11,923 nucleotides of DNA from JBGLNJ01 sp964353405 (GCA_964353405.1 CAYGWJ010000003.1:1-11923), one strand, 5' to 3'. Counted from the stretch's first letter, positions 1-5,410 are shown. Program-made: numbers and translations. The notes: generated by a model from the letters alone, not told the origin.

Positions 1-72
1 GTCCTTTTCGCGCGAGACGCCGACAACCGCAATGCGTTTGCCGTTGACAAAGTCTTGAATGGCTTGATCCAT
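1..72 (-). CDS. CoA-binding domain protein, N-terminal part only
   Basis: Partial gene that runs off the left edge; 24 codons are visible. The peptide begins MDQAIQDFVNGKRIAVVGVS and continues REKD. The GKRIAVVGVSR stretch (residues 11-21) is the first beta strand and glycine turn of a Rossmann fold, as found at the start of small CoA-binding-domain (YccU-like, about 130-150 residue) proteins. A clear Shine-Dalgarno AAGGAG (complement of 81-86) sits 8 bases before the ATG, which fixes the start. Family members bind CoA or a related nucleotide; no reaction can be assigned. It lies 46 bases downstream of the LiaF-like gene on the same strand and could be the third gene of that operon. An NAD-binding Rossmann protein is possible because most of the gene is missing. 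Confidence 0.6.
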   Translation of the reverse strand, partial: MDQAIQDFVNGKRIAVVGVSREKD

Positions 73-118
73 CTTGATGGCTCCTTTTCGCTTATGCAAG
101 CTTGCTTTCCAGCTTATC

Positions 119-1036
119 TCACCGGATGACCACTTGGCCGATCCCGCCGCTGACGTTCAGGTCAACGCGGTCTTCCGCGGTGGCATAGTTGGCCGAAGTG
201 TACTGCCCGCCGCCCTGCGATATGAAGCGGCTGGAGACAGTCAAGCCGCCCAGCCCGGCCGAGCCATGAATCCGCGCCGCCATTCCTTCCGGGATGGTGA
301 CGACGACCTGGCCGATGCCGCCGCTCACCTTGGCCCGCATTTGGCCGCGAGCGGGTAATTGAACCTGCGTTTGGCCGACGCCGCTGTTCACATCCAAGTC
401 CGTCACCTGCAGGCTCGAAAGATTCAGCGCAGCTTCGCCGACGCCGGTGCTCACGCGCAGCGCCATCGGCACGGACGATGACAGGTCAAGATTCCACGAC
501 TGATCGTACTTGCGCCGCCCGAATGGCATGAACGGCACCCCCTGACTCTTTAACTGATAGTGAGCCACATTGCCGTCCACGCGATAGTCGCTCGTAATCG
601 TTTCACCAGGCCCAGTGCCGAGGATTCCCTCGATCAGGTTGCCTGAATCCTTGAGCGCGCCGATGCGCAAACTCCCCGCGCTAAAACTGATCTGCACATC
701 GGCGCTCGTCGCGTCACCCAGCGGTTGCGCAATCTGATTCGTCGTGAGCGTCTGTCCGGCGATGATGGGCGTTTGCACAACGGCAAACCAGACCGCTCCG
801 CCGATCAAGGCGACGATCAGCACGAGCGAGATGAGCGCGCCAATGGCCGAGCGCCGGCCAAACAGGATGTCCAGCCCGATGGCGATGAGCAGCACCGGCC
901 ACATGCGCCAAAGCGTATCCCATACGTCCCATGACAACCGCCCCATATTGTTGAGCAAGAAAATCACGCCGGCGCTGATGAGAATGAGCGGCCAGACAAA
1001 GCCGCCGTGCCGCCGATAGGTCCTTCGCTCTTCCAT
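119..1036 (-). CDS. LiaF-like membrane protein with toast-rack beta domain
   Basis: 305 residues. The start at 1036 is chosen over the longer open frame (to 1447) because AGGAG lies 7 bases upstream and the extra N-terminus overlaps pspC. Residues 13-30, 45-60 and 64-86 are hydrophobic, giving three or four membrane passes of the LiaI/LiaF (DUF5668-like) type, with the typical WPLILISAGVIFLL and WPVLLIAIGLDILFG segments. Residues about 95-305 form an extracytoplasmic beta-rich domain with recurring turn motifs STGVGEAAL (196), SGVGQTQVQL (218), SGGIGQVVV (238) and SGGIGQVVI (296), the pattern of 'toast-rack'/LiaF-C domains. Proteins of this kind sense or dampen envelope stress, in Firmicutes as the inhibitor LiaF of the LiaRS system. 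Its ATG is only 2 bases after the pspC stop, so the two are co-transcribed and probably translationally coupled. The specific role here is inferred. Confidence 0.82.
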   Translation of the reverse strand: MEERRTYRRHGGFVWPLILISAGVIFLLNNMGRLSWDVWDTLWRMWPVLLIAIGLDILFGRRSAIGALISLVLIVALIGGAVWFAVVQTPIIAGQTLTTNQIAQPLGDATSADVQISFSAGSLRIGALKDSGNLIEGILGTGPGETITSDYRVDGNVAHYQLKSQGVPFMPFGRRKYDQSWNLDLSSSVPMALRVSTGVGEAALNLSSLQVTDLDVNSGVGQTQVQLPARGQMRAKVSGGIGQVVVTIPEGMAARIHGSAGLGGLTVSSRFISQGGGQYTSANYATAEDRVDLNVSGGIGQVVIR

Positions 1037-1038
1037 AG

Positions 1039-1497
1039 TTATGCTCCTCTTACGCGGTTGACCAGGAGCGCCAGTCCGCCCAAGATCAAGATGAGCGGCC
1101 ACAGTTGGCCAAATCTGAACCAGGCCAGAATGTGAAATGTATCCAGGAGAAACACCACGCCCAGCACGATGAGCGCTGCGCCGACAAGGATGCCGGCCTG
1201 CCGATTGGGGCCGGACTGGACGGCTTGCCCGACGTTGTGCGCAAATTCCTGCGCTTTGGTGGCTACCTCTTGGACGTTGGACTCGATCGTCTGGCCGGGC
1301 GTCGCTTCCTCGCGCCCGACTTCCGGCATGATGATCCACAGGATCACGTACACCAGCAGACCCACGCCATTGGCCAGGCTGATCAGCACAAAGAATAACC
1401 GCACCCAGATGGCTTCGAGGCCCAGGTAAGCGGCCAATCCACCGCACACGCCGGAGACCATCCGGTCGGTGCTACTGCGAACCAGTTTGGTTTTCAT
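1039..1497 (-). CDS. PspC-domain membrane protein
   Basis: 152 residues. Start at 1497 chosen because AAGGAG (complement of 1507-1512) lies 9 bases upstream; the open frame extends 31 codons further but without a ribosome site. Residues 3-60 are a textbook PspC domain: RSSTDRMVSGVCGGLAAYLG, then a hydrophobic helix ending ILWIIMPE. Residues 62-100 are a polar, possibly helical linker, and 101-148 hold two more membrane segments (GILVGAALIVLGVVFLLD and LWPLILILGGLALLV) of the LiaI/DUF5668 type. PspC proteins sit in the inner membrane and relay envelope stress, classically to PspA; no pspA is in the window. First gene of an operon with the LiaF-like gene. Its leader carries an extended -10, a palindrome and a TGTGA-N6-TCACA site, so it is probably regulated. 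Family call firm; pathway role inferred. Confidence 0.88.
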   Translation of the reverse strand: MKTKLVRSSTDRMVSGVCGGLAAYLGLEAIWVRLFFVLISLANGVGLLVYVILWIIMPEVGREEATPGQTIESNVQEVATKAQEFAHNVGQAVQSGPNRQAGILVGAALIVLGVVFLLDTFHILAWFRFGQLWPLILILGGLALLVNRVRGA

Positions 1498-1518
1498 ACC
1501 AATCCACTCCTTCTGCTC

Positions 1519-1534
1519 TGTGATTCGATTCACA
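1519..1534. promoter_or_regulatory. TGTGA-N6-TCACA operator-like site in the pspC leader
   Basis: TGTGA TTCGAT TCACA; the central TCGA is also self-complementary, so 14 of 16 bases are symmetric. It matches the core of CRP-type sites. It lies between the predicted pspC transcription start (about 1590) and its Shine-Dalgarno (1507-1512), where a bound protein would block elongation rather than activate. No CRP/FNR gene is in the window. A chance match is possible. Confidence 0.4.
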
Positions 1535-1551
1535 TCACACTCTAATACGCA

Positions 1552-1569
1552 CAACTTGCCGACAAGTTG
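1552..1569. repeat. Inverted repeat CAACTTG-ccga-CAAGTTG
   Basis: Perfect 7-base arms (1552-1558 and 1563-1569) with a 4-base loop, inside the predicted pspC 5' leader. It would form a small hairpin in the mRNA or serve as a dimer-binding site. The arm sequence is the same as the core of the large palindromes at 4544 and 4676, so it may belong to one dispersed family. Confidence 0.5.
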
Positions 1570-1658
1570 CACGAGTCTACTGATTACCACCCACCTAGTA
1601 TACCACCTGCCGTTTCGAGCCGCATCCCTCTAAAGTGGCATTTTCCTGACAAGTTGCA
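1561..1658. repeat. Pair of 11-base direct repeats flanking the pspC promoter
   Basis: GACAAGTTGCA occurs at 1561-1571 and exactly again at 1648-1658, 87 bases apart (about eight helical turns). The predicted pspC -10 (1597-1602) lies between them. The spacing and position suit two copies of an operator, though repeat-element debris is an alternative. Confidence 0.4.
1597..1605 (-). promoter_or_regulatory. Extended -10 promoter of pspC-liaF operon
   Basis: On the minus strand this reads TGGTATACT, an extended -10 (TGn + TATACT). No good -35 is seen 17 bases upstream, which is usual for extended -10 promoters. It would start transcription near 1590 and give a leader of about 93 bases. The same nine bases occur before the divergent lipoprotein gene. 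Confidence 0.55.
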
Positions 1659-1742
1659 TACCTCAAAAGTAGGATACCCCCCCCTCCAAACCGTTGCCAG
1701 CGCAAGCGGTTACGACAGCATGCCATTTGAAATGCGACGGTG

Positions 1743-1751
1743 TGGTATACT
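1743..1751 (+). promoter_or_regulatory. Extended -10 promoter of the lipoprotein gene
   Basis: TGGTATACT, identical to the pspC promoter element on the other strand. TTGAAA at 1727-1732 is only 13 bases upstream and is too close to be a normal -35. Transcription would begin near 1758, giving a leader of about 20 bases carrying the Shine-Dalgarno AAAGGAGG (1764-1771). A run of eight C residues lies upstream at 1677-1684. Confidence 0.55.
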
Positions 1752-1777
1752 TGCTCCACATCCAAAGGAGGCCTGCC

Positions 1778-2872
1778 ATGAAATTGCACCCCCGCCGCGT
1801 GCTGGGTCTGATCGCGTCTGTCCTGGTCTTGGCCACGCTGGCGTGCAGCAGCGCCACAACGCCCGCGCCGGCGCCGCAAACCGGTCAACCGACCAGCATC
1901 GTCATCTTGATCACCGCCACGCCCCCGCCGGGGCCCGATTCCACCCCCATGCCGCCGACCGTTGCGGCGACGGCGGTGCAGTCCGGCGGCTGCACGCTCA
2001 ATATGGCCTACGTCGCCGATGTGACCATTCCAGATGGCACGGTTATGACGCCGGGCAGTGCTTTTGTCAAAACCTGGCGCGTCAAGAATTCCGGGACGTG
2101 CGAATGGAAAGACGGCACTCAACTGGTGTTTGCGGATGGCGAGCAGATGCGCGGCCCGGCGGCGGTGAACGTGCCGCCCACGGCCCCCAACGCCACCTCC
2201 GATATCTCGGTGAATCTGATCGCGCTGGCCGCGCCGGGCAAGTATGTTGGGCGATGGCGGATGCGCTCGCCCGAAGGGACCGTCTATGGCGCTCTCACCG
2301 TCGTCATCGTCATCCCCGGCACGCCGACCGCCGCGCCGACGAACACACCCGAGCCGACCGATACGCCGTCGCCTTTGACCGAGCTGTTCAACTTTCACGA
2401 CAAAGCCGGAGCGGCCCTCTGGACCAGCACGAGCGGTTCGCTGACCTATCCCGGCGCGGAAGGCGACAACAAAGGCTTTGTCGTGCTTCAAGATGGGCAA
2501 AAGCTCCACGACAACATTACTTATAACAGGATCCTGGAGACCCATCCCACGCGGGTGACCGGAGGATTCATTCAGGGCCTTTACACCGTGGGCGAGATCA
2601 AGCCGGGGGACCGCTTCCGAACGCGAGTTGGATTCTTGTACGGTGCGGGAGTCGCCGAGGGAAAAGTGACCTTTATCATCCGGGGTGGCGATGGCGCCAC
2701 GGTGGGATCGTTCGGCGCCACGCGCCAGGCTGCCATCCTCCAGATTGACCTCGACCTCGCGCCGCTGGCCGGCAAGACGAATCAAATCATCTTGAGAGTT
2801 GAAGCCAACAACACCGACGCCGCGCAAGACTGGGCATGCTGGGTGAATCCGCGAATTTTTGGAACGCGATAA
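1778..2872 (+). CDS. Secreted lipoprotein with Nbr1-type Ig-like domain
   Basis: 364 residues. Start at 1778 chosen for AAAGGAGG 6 bases upstream; a longer frame to 1694 lacks a ribosome site. Residues 1-22 are a signal peptide with Arg6-Arg7 and a hydrophobic core; Cys23 in ATLACSS is a likely lipid attachment site, though Thr at -3 departs from the usual lipobox. Residues 24-70 are a Pro/Thr/Ala-rich spacer. Residues 72-178 match the Ig-like domain named after human Nbr1 (N_BRCA1_IG), with FVKTWRVKNSGTCEWKDGTQ at 96-115 and a probable Cys72-Cys108 pair. A TPTAAPTNTPEPTDTPSP linker follows at 182-199. Residues 203-364 form a beta-sandwich-like module (ending DWACWVNPRI) that I cannot name, perhaps carbohydrate binding. 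It likely sits on the outer face of the cell membrane. No enzyme motif is seen. Its 3' end abuts the toxin remnant. Confidence 0.8.
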   Translation: MKLHPRRVLGLIASVLVLATLACSSATTPAPAPQTGQPTSIVILITATPPPGPDSTPMPPTVAATAVQSGGCTLNMAYVADVTIPDGTVMTPGSAFVKTWRVKNSGTCEWKDGTQLVFADGEQMRGPAAVNVPPTAPNATSDISVNLIALAAPGKYVGRWRMRSPEGTVYGALTVVIVIPGTPTAAPTNTPEPTDTPSPLTELFNFHDKAGAALWTSTSGSLTYPGAEGDNKGFVVLQDGQKLHDNITYNRILETHPTRVTGGFIQGLYTVGEIKPGDRFRTRVGFLYGAGVAEGKVTFIIRGGDGATVGSFGATRQAAILQIDLDLAPLAGKTNQIILRVEANNTDAAQDWACWVNPRIFGTR

Positions 2873-2873
2873 T

Positions 2874-2909
2874 CGAATCCAGAACCAGGGCTGTGGGTTT
2901 GCGCGCCAT
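2874..2909 (-). pseudogene. 5' remnant of a PIN-domain (VapC-like) toxin gene
   Basis: Two bases after the antitoxin stop, an ATG opens MARKPTALVLDS, which resembles the first strand of PIN-domain ribonucleases, including the first catalytic aspartate (D11 in VLDS). Family members usually continue with a WA(I/L)(I/L)A-type helix and three more acidic residues. Here the resemblance ends after about 12-16 codons, just where the convergent lipoprotein gene ends (stop at 2870-2872). The frame stays open to 2787 (40 codons), but the rest is antisense to the lipoprotein and unlike a PIN domain. It is best read as the stump of a deleted toxin. The match is from memory of the family and short, so chance remains possible. 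Confidence 0.5.
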
Positions 2910-2911
2910 TT

Positions 2912-3151
2912 TTAAGGTTCCCTTTCTCGCTTTTTCTCTTCCATCAGCGCCTTGAGCAAGCCTTTGCCTTTGTACTTGCCACGCAAGCTGTGGATGTACT
3001 CGCGGGTAATGGGCGTCAGGATAATCTGGCGCGTTTCCTCGTTCACCTCCACCTGAATGCGCGTTCCTTCTTTGATCGCCAGCTTGCGCCGCACCGAAGC
3101 CGGTATAACTACTTGACCTTTGACCGTAGCATAGGTTTCCATCGGTTCCAT
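2912..3151 (-). CDS. AbrB/MazE-family antitoxin
   Basis: 79 residues. AAGGAGG (complement of 3156-3162) lies 4 bases before the ATG at 3151, which fixes the start. Residues 5-47 form the swapped-hairpin AbrB/SpoVT fold: TVKGQVVIPASVRRKLAIKE, then GTRIQVEVNEETRQIILTPI. Residues 50-79 are a basic, helical tail (LRGKYKGKGLLKALMEEKKR) typical of antitoxins paired with PIN-domain toxins, where it wraps the toxin. Such proteins bind their own promoter and neutralise the toxin. Here the toxin downstream is reduced to a stump, so this is an orphan antitoxin that may still act as a DNA-binding protein. The gene is intact and keeps a promoter and ribosome site. Confidence 0.85.
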   Translation of the reverse strand: MEPMETYATVKGQVVIPASVRRKLAIKEGTRIQVEVNEETRQIILTPITREYIHSLRGKYKGKGLLKALMEEKKREREP

Positions 3152-3171
3152 GATTCCTCCTTGCGTGGCAG

Positions 3172-3180
3172 AGTATGCCA
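3172..3180 (-). promoter_or_regulatory. Extended -10 promoter of the antitoxin gene
   Basis: TGGCATACT on the minus strand, one base from the TGGTATACT of the pspC and lipoprotein promoters. It gives a start near 3165 and a leader of about 14 bases containing the Shine-Dalgarno. AbrB-type antitoxins usually repress their own promoter, but I see no clear operator symmetry here. Confidence 0.4.
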
Positions 3181-3249
3181 TGAAACGTAAAGTAAGTCGA
3201 GTACAAATATTTCTAACATAACGCGGCCCGCTTCGCGCCGCAACCAAAT

Positions 3250-3360
3250 TTCTTGTCCGCGAATAACGCGAATGGCCGCGAATTTAAGAGAGATTAGCGC
3301 AGACACTTGCACCGCACTGCGTTTGGTGCAGTGCAGGTGTTCGCGTAATTCGCGGAAGAA
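3250..3360. repeat. Nested palindromic element with CGCGAAT arms
   Basis: Outer arms at about 3250-3272 (TTGTCCGCGAATAACGCGAA) and 3340-3360 (TTCGCGTAATTCGCGGAA) are near-perfect reverse complements, differing by one base and a 2-base indel. Inside is a second stem, 3304-3317 with 3326-3339: 12 Watson-Crick pairs, one G-T and one mismatch in 14, around an 8-base loop. CGCGAAT blocks at 3259-3282 also repeat directly. The whole could fold into a long hairpin or cruciform. It looks like a dispersed intergenic repeat (REP/MITE-like) with no coding capacity. It sits between the antitoxin and glycosyltransferase genes. Confidence 0.6.
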
Positions 3361-3410
3361 GTGCGAGCAAAATCTCGCGAACCGCGTAATTGTTGCAGAG
3401 TAATTCTATA

Positions 3411-3450
3411 ACTTGTCGCTGGAGGCCAACTACCGGGTCCAGCGACAAGT
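3411..3450. repeat. Inverted repeat, 13-base arms, upstream of glycosyltransferase
   Basis: ACTTGTCGCTGGA (3411-3423) and TCCAGCGACAAGT (3438-3450) are perfect reverse complements around a 14-base loop. It ends 43 bases before the predicted -10. With no T-run it is a poor terminator; it could be an operator, a cruciform or another member of the ACAAGT palindrome family. Confidence 0.55.
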
Positions 3451-3493
3451 CGGCGGCACAAGATTGTGGCTTTTGTGTTCTAGATACTGCGGG

Positions 3494-3499
3494 TATAAT
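3494..3499 (+). promoter_or_regulatory. TATAAT -10 box, leaderless start of glycosyltransferase
   Basis: A consensus TATAAT ends 8 bases before the ATG at 3508. Initiation 6-8 bases after the box falls at 3506-3508, on the start codon itself. No Shine-Dalgarno can fit between box and ATG, so a leaderless transcript is the simplest reading. A weak TTGTGT at 3473-3478 could act as -35 (15-base spacer). Confidence 0.6.
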
Positions 3500-3507
3500 C
3501 CAGTGCG

Positions 3508-4548
3508 ATGAAAATCTCTGTGATCATCACCGTCAAAAACGAAGGCGAGAGCATTCGCCGCCTGCTCGATTCGCTGGCGGCGCAGACACGCGCGCCCGAT
3601 GAGGTCGTCATCTGCGACGGCGGCTCAACGGATAGCACGCTCGGCGTGCTGAGGGCTGACGCTAAAGGCGCGCGCCTGCCGCTCAAGGTCATCGTCCGGC
3701 CCGGCACGAACATCAGCCAGGGACGCAATGCCGCGATTGCACAAGCAACCGGCGAGGTGATCGCGTCCACGGATGCGGGGGTGGAGCTGTCGCCCGAGTG
3801 GCTGCAGGAACTGGTTGAGCCGTTCGAGCGAGGGCACGTCGAGCCTTGCCCGTGCGCGCCGCGTAGCGGCGGGCCGCCAGGCGCAGGCGGGATCACATCA
3901 AAACCGGCTCAAGCCTCGACGCCGTGGGTCGTAGCAGGTTTCTTTCTGCCTGACGTTCGTACGGCGTTTAAAGTGGCGATGGGCGCCACCGTGTTGCCTC
4001 AACCCGACGAGATTCTGCCTGAAAAATTCTTGCCGTCCAGCCGCTCGGTCGCTTTTCGCAAACAAGCCTGGCAGGCGGTGGGCGGCTATCCCGAATGGCT
4101 GGACTATTGCGAGGACTTGGTTTTTGATCTTGCGCTGCGAGACCGGTTCGGGCCGTTTGTGTTCGCGCCCAAAGCGATTGCGCACTTTTCCCCGCGCGCA
4201 AATTTGCGCGCATTTTTCCGGCAATACTATCTGTATGCGCGCGGCGATGGCAAGGCCGATCTGTTTCTCCGCCGTCACGCGATTCGGTACATCACCTACC
4301 TCGTCGCCGCTCCGGCGATTTTGCTGGCGGGTCTTGCTCTTTCGCCGTGGTGGTGGACATTGTTCCTGGCCGGCGCGGCGGGATATACCTATAGGCCGTA
4401 CCGTCACCTGGCGAGGATGTGGGGCAAGTTGCGCGCGGCGGAAAAGATTCAGGCAGCGCTGCTGGTGCCCGTCATCCGCGTGACGGGCGACGTGGCCAAG
4501 ATGGTGGGCTACCCGGTGGGCGTGATGTGGAGAGTCAAAAGAGAGTAG
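3508..4548 (+). CDS. GT2-family glycosyltransferase, membrane-anchored
   Basis: 346 residues. GT-A fold of family GT2: SVIITVKNEGESI (4-16) nucleotide-binding strand, CDGGSTDST (36-44), a DxD-like STDAG (87-91), and YCEDLVFDLALR (200-211) containing the usual ED catalytic-base motif. Residues 264-297 are hydrophobic and probably associate with the membrane. It would transfer a sugar from a nucleotide-sugar to a lipid or polysaccharide acceptor at the cytoplasmic face; the substrate cannot be told. Residues about 109-138 (GHVEPCPCAPRSGGPPGAGG onward) are low-complexity and interrupt the normal ELVEPFER...VVAGFFLPD passage, an apparent in-frame insertion of a palindromic repeat. No ribosome site; the -10 lies directly upstream. 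The stop codon TAG is the edge of the 4544-4572 palindrome. The gene converges on the DUF3786 gene, and its last 55 bases are duplicated downstream. Confidence 0.85.
   Translation: MKISVIITVKNEGESIRRLLDSLAAQTRAPDEVVICDGGSTDSTLGVLRADAKGARLPLKVIVRPGTNISQGRNAAIAQATGEVIASTDAGVELSPEWLQELVEPFERGHVEPCPCAPRSGGPPGAGGITSKPAQASTPWVVAGFFLPDVRTAFKVAMGATVLPQPDEILPEKFLPSSRSVAFRKQAWQAVGGYPEWLDYCEDLVFDLALRDRFGPFVFAPKAIAHFSPRANLRAFFRQYYLYARGDGKADLFLRRHAIRYITYLVAAPAILLAGLALSPWWWTLFLAGAAGYTYRPYRHLARMWGKLRAAEKIQAALLVPVIRVTGDVAKMVGYPVGVMWRVKRE
3837..3921. repeat. Palindromic in-frame insertion inside the glycosyltransferase
   Basis: CGTCGAGCCTTG (3837-3848) and CAAGCCTCGACG (3910-3921) are inverted repeats with 11 of 12 matches and bound the low-complexity segment. 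Inside, CGCCGC-gta-GCGGCG (3857-3871) is a perfect small hairpin. The segment keeps frame with no stop. Its composition (Pro/Gly/Cys-rich translation) differs from the flanking enzyme sequence. It resembles a palindromic repeat element that has entered a coding region. Confidence 0.45.
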
Positions 4549-4572
4549 GACAAGTTGACAACTTGTCCTACT
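4544..4572. repeat. 29-base perfect palindrome, copy 1
   Basis: AGTAGGACAAGTTG, a single A, then the exact reverse complement CAACTTGTCCTACT. Its left edge provides the TAG stop (4546-4548) of the glycosyltransferase. It lacks a GC-rich stem plus T-run and a 1-base loop is too tight for RNA, so it fits a protein-binding site or a dispersed repeat better than a classical terminator. Confidence 0.8.
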
Positions 4573-4675
4573 GGTCGGCGGCTGAACGGCCAGCGCCGTG
4601 AGCGTCTGCGCGCCCTCGTCGGCGCGGCCAAGATGGTGGGCTACCCGGTGGGCGTGATGTGGAGAGTCAAAAGAG

Positions 4676-4704
4676 AGTAGGACAAGTTGACAACTTGTCC
4701 TACT
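4676..4704. repeat. 29-base perfect palindrome, copy 2
   Basis: Identical to copy 1, 132 bases on; here symmetry extends one more base on each side (4675-4705). The complement of its right edge gives the TAG stop (4700-4702) of the DUF3786 gene. Before the duplication one palindrome would have supplied both stop codons of the convergent pair. Confidence 0.8.
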
Positions 4705-5410
4705 CGGCAGGCGGCTGAACGGCCAGCGCCGTGAGCGTCTGCGCGCTCTCGTCGGCGCGGCCCAGCAGAAACGAGACGAGCTGGCTGCCCAACGCGCCCA
4801 CAGCGTCCGTCGGCAAATAGTGGCTGGCGGCGGCGTCAAAAAGAATCGTGGCGCTCGACGGGAAATCTTCGTCGCCCGTCCAGTAGACTGCGCCGACCAA
4901 AATGCGCGGCAAGGCCACGAACTCGAATGACGCGTCCCCAAAGGTCAGGCGGTTACCTTTTAATCGCCTGGCGGCCTCTAGGAATTTTTCCACGTCGCCG
5001 TTGAACGCCTGCGCCAGCCGCATCTCGGCGTAGCCGTGAAAGGCATCGGCGTAAAACATCCCGCCGGGCAGCTCACGGTAAGCCAGCCACTTGTGCGCCA
5101 GCGGCGCTCCATCCGCTTGGTCCAGGTACATCAACAACAACGCCTGCCGGTTGAGGCTTGCTTGGGCGCCGGCGGCATCGCGCGCGATCAACTCGGGGAA
5201 CACCAGCGTGTATGACCTGGCCCACAAGTCGAGTTGAAGGGTTTGCCGTTGGGCGTCAAAGGTTGCGCCGCTGCGCTCGGCCAGCTTGCGCGGGTCGCGG
5301 CGAGCGAGGTCCTTTTGCAACTGCGCCACCTTGGGCGCGAGGTTGTCGAGCCATTTTTGCGGAGCCTGTTCGGCGAGCTTGTCGCGCTGTTCCTGGAAGC
5401 GAAGCGGCAT
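4700..5410 (-). CDS. DUF3786-family protein
   Basis: 236 residues. ATG at 5410 is preceded by AAGGGG (complement of 5420-5425) with a 9-base spacer. The family is recognised from HKWLAYRELPGGMFYADAF (106-124), FGDASFEFVALPRIL (157-171) and VYWTGDEDFPSSATILFDA (175-193) followed by ASHYLPTD (195-202), the conserved core of DUF3786. The N-terminal 50 residues are charged and helical (EQRDKLAEQAPQKWLDNLAP). No signal peptide or membrane segment, so cytoplasmic. The biochemical role of DUF3786 is not established; in anaerobes it can occur with corrinoid or iron-sulfur proteins, but nothing here points that way and no Cys cluster is present. Single-gene unit with its own promoter in the 44-base gap after the kinase gene. 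Its last bases are included in the tandem duplication. Confidence 0.75.
   Translation of the reverse strand: MPLRFQEQRDKLAEQAPQKWLDNLAPKVAQLQKDLARRDPRKLAERSGATFDAQRQTLQLDLWARSYTLVFPELIARDAAGAQASLNRQALLLMYLDQADGAPLAHKWLAYRELPGGMFYADAFHGYAEMRLAQAFNGDVEKFLEAARRLKGNRLTFGDASFEFVALPRILVGAVYWTGDEDFPSSATILFDAAASHYLPTDAVGALGSQLVSFLLGRADESAQTLTALAVQPPAE

Larger units (their letters stand above)
4494..4762. repeat. 132-base tandem duplication over convergent gene ends
   Basis: The sequence from 4494 (GGCCAAGATGGTGGGCTACC) recurs at 4626 with an offset of 132 bases. About 79 bases, including the palindrome, are identical; the remainder matches except for a small difference near 4573/4705 (one indel) and one C/T change near 4614/4747, ending about 4629/4762. 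Each unit holds the last 55 bases of the glycosyltransferase, the palindrome, and about 55 bases of the DUF3786 3' end in reverse. Both outer genes stay intact; the inner 4549-4699 stretch is made of dead copies of their ends. Confidence 0.85.

Noticed and set aside
119..1447. Longer 442-residue reading of the LiaF-like gene
   Set aside because: The extra 137 residues overlap pspC out of frame, are Arg/Pro-rich and lack family features; a good ribosome site precedes the start at 1036.
1677..1684. Run of eight C as a phase-variable tract
   Set aside because: Short, non-coding, and not placed between promoter elements; no evidence for variation from one sequence.
1727..1751. TTGAAA paired with TATACT as a -35/-10 promoter
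   Set aside because: The 13-base spacer is too short; the extended -10 TGGTATACT is a better explanation.
1595..2827. 410-residue minus-strand open frame opposite the lipoprotein gene
   Set aside because: Arg/Gly/His-rich translation typical of an antisense frame in GC-rich DNA; the plus strand encodes a recognisable Ig-domain lipoprotein.
4544..4572. Palindrome as a classical Rho-independent terminator
   Set aside because: One-base loop, moderate GC and no T-run; the symmetry is better explained as a protein site or repeat element.
3898..4941. 347-residue minus-strand open frame across the convergent junction
   Set aside because: It is antisense to the glycosyltransferase, out of frame with the DUF3786 gene, and contains the duplicated 132-base unit as a repeated peptide; no start signal.
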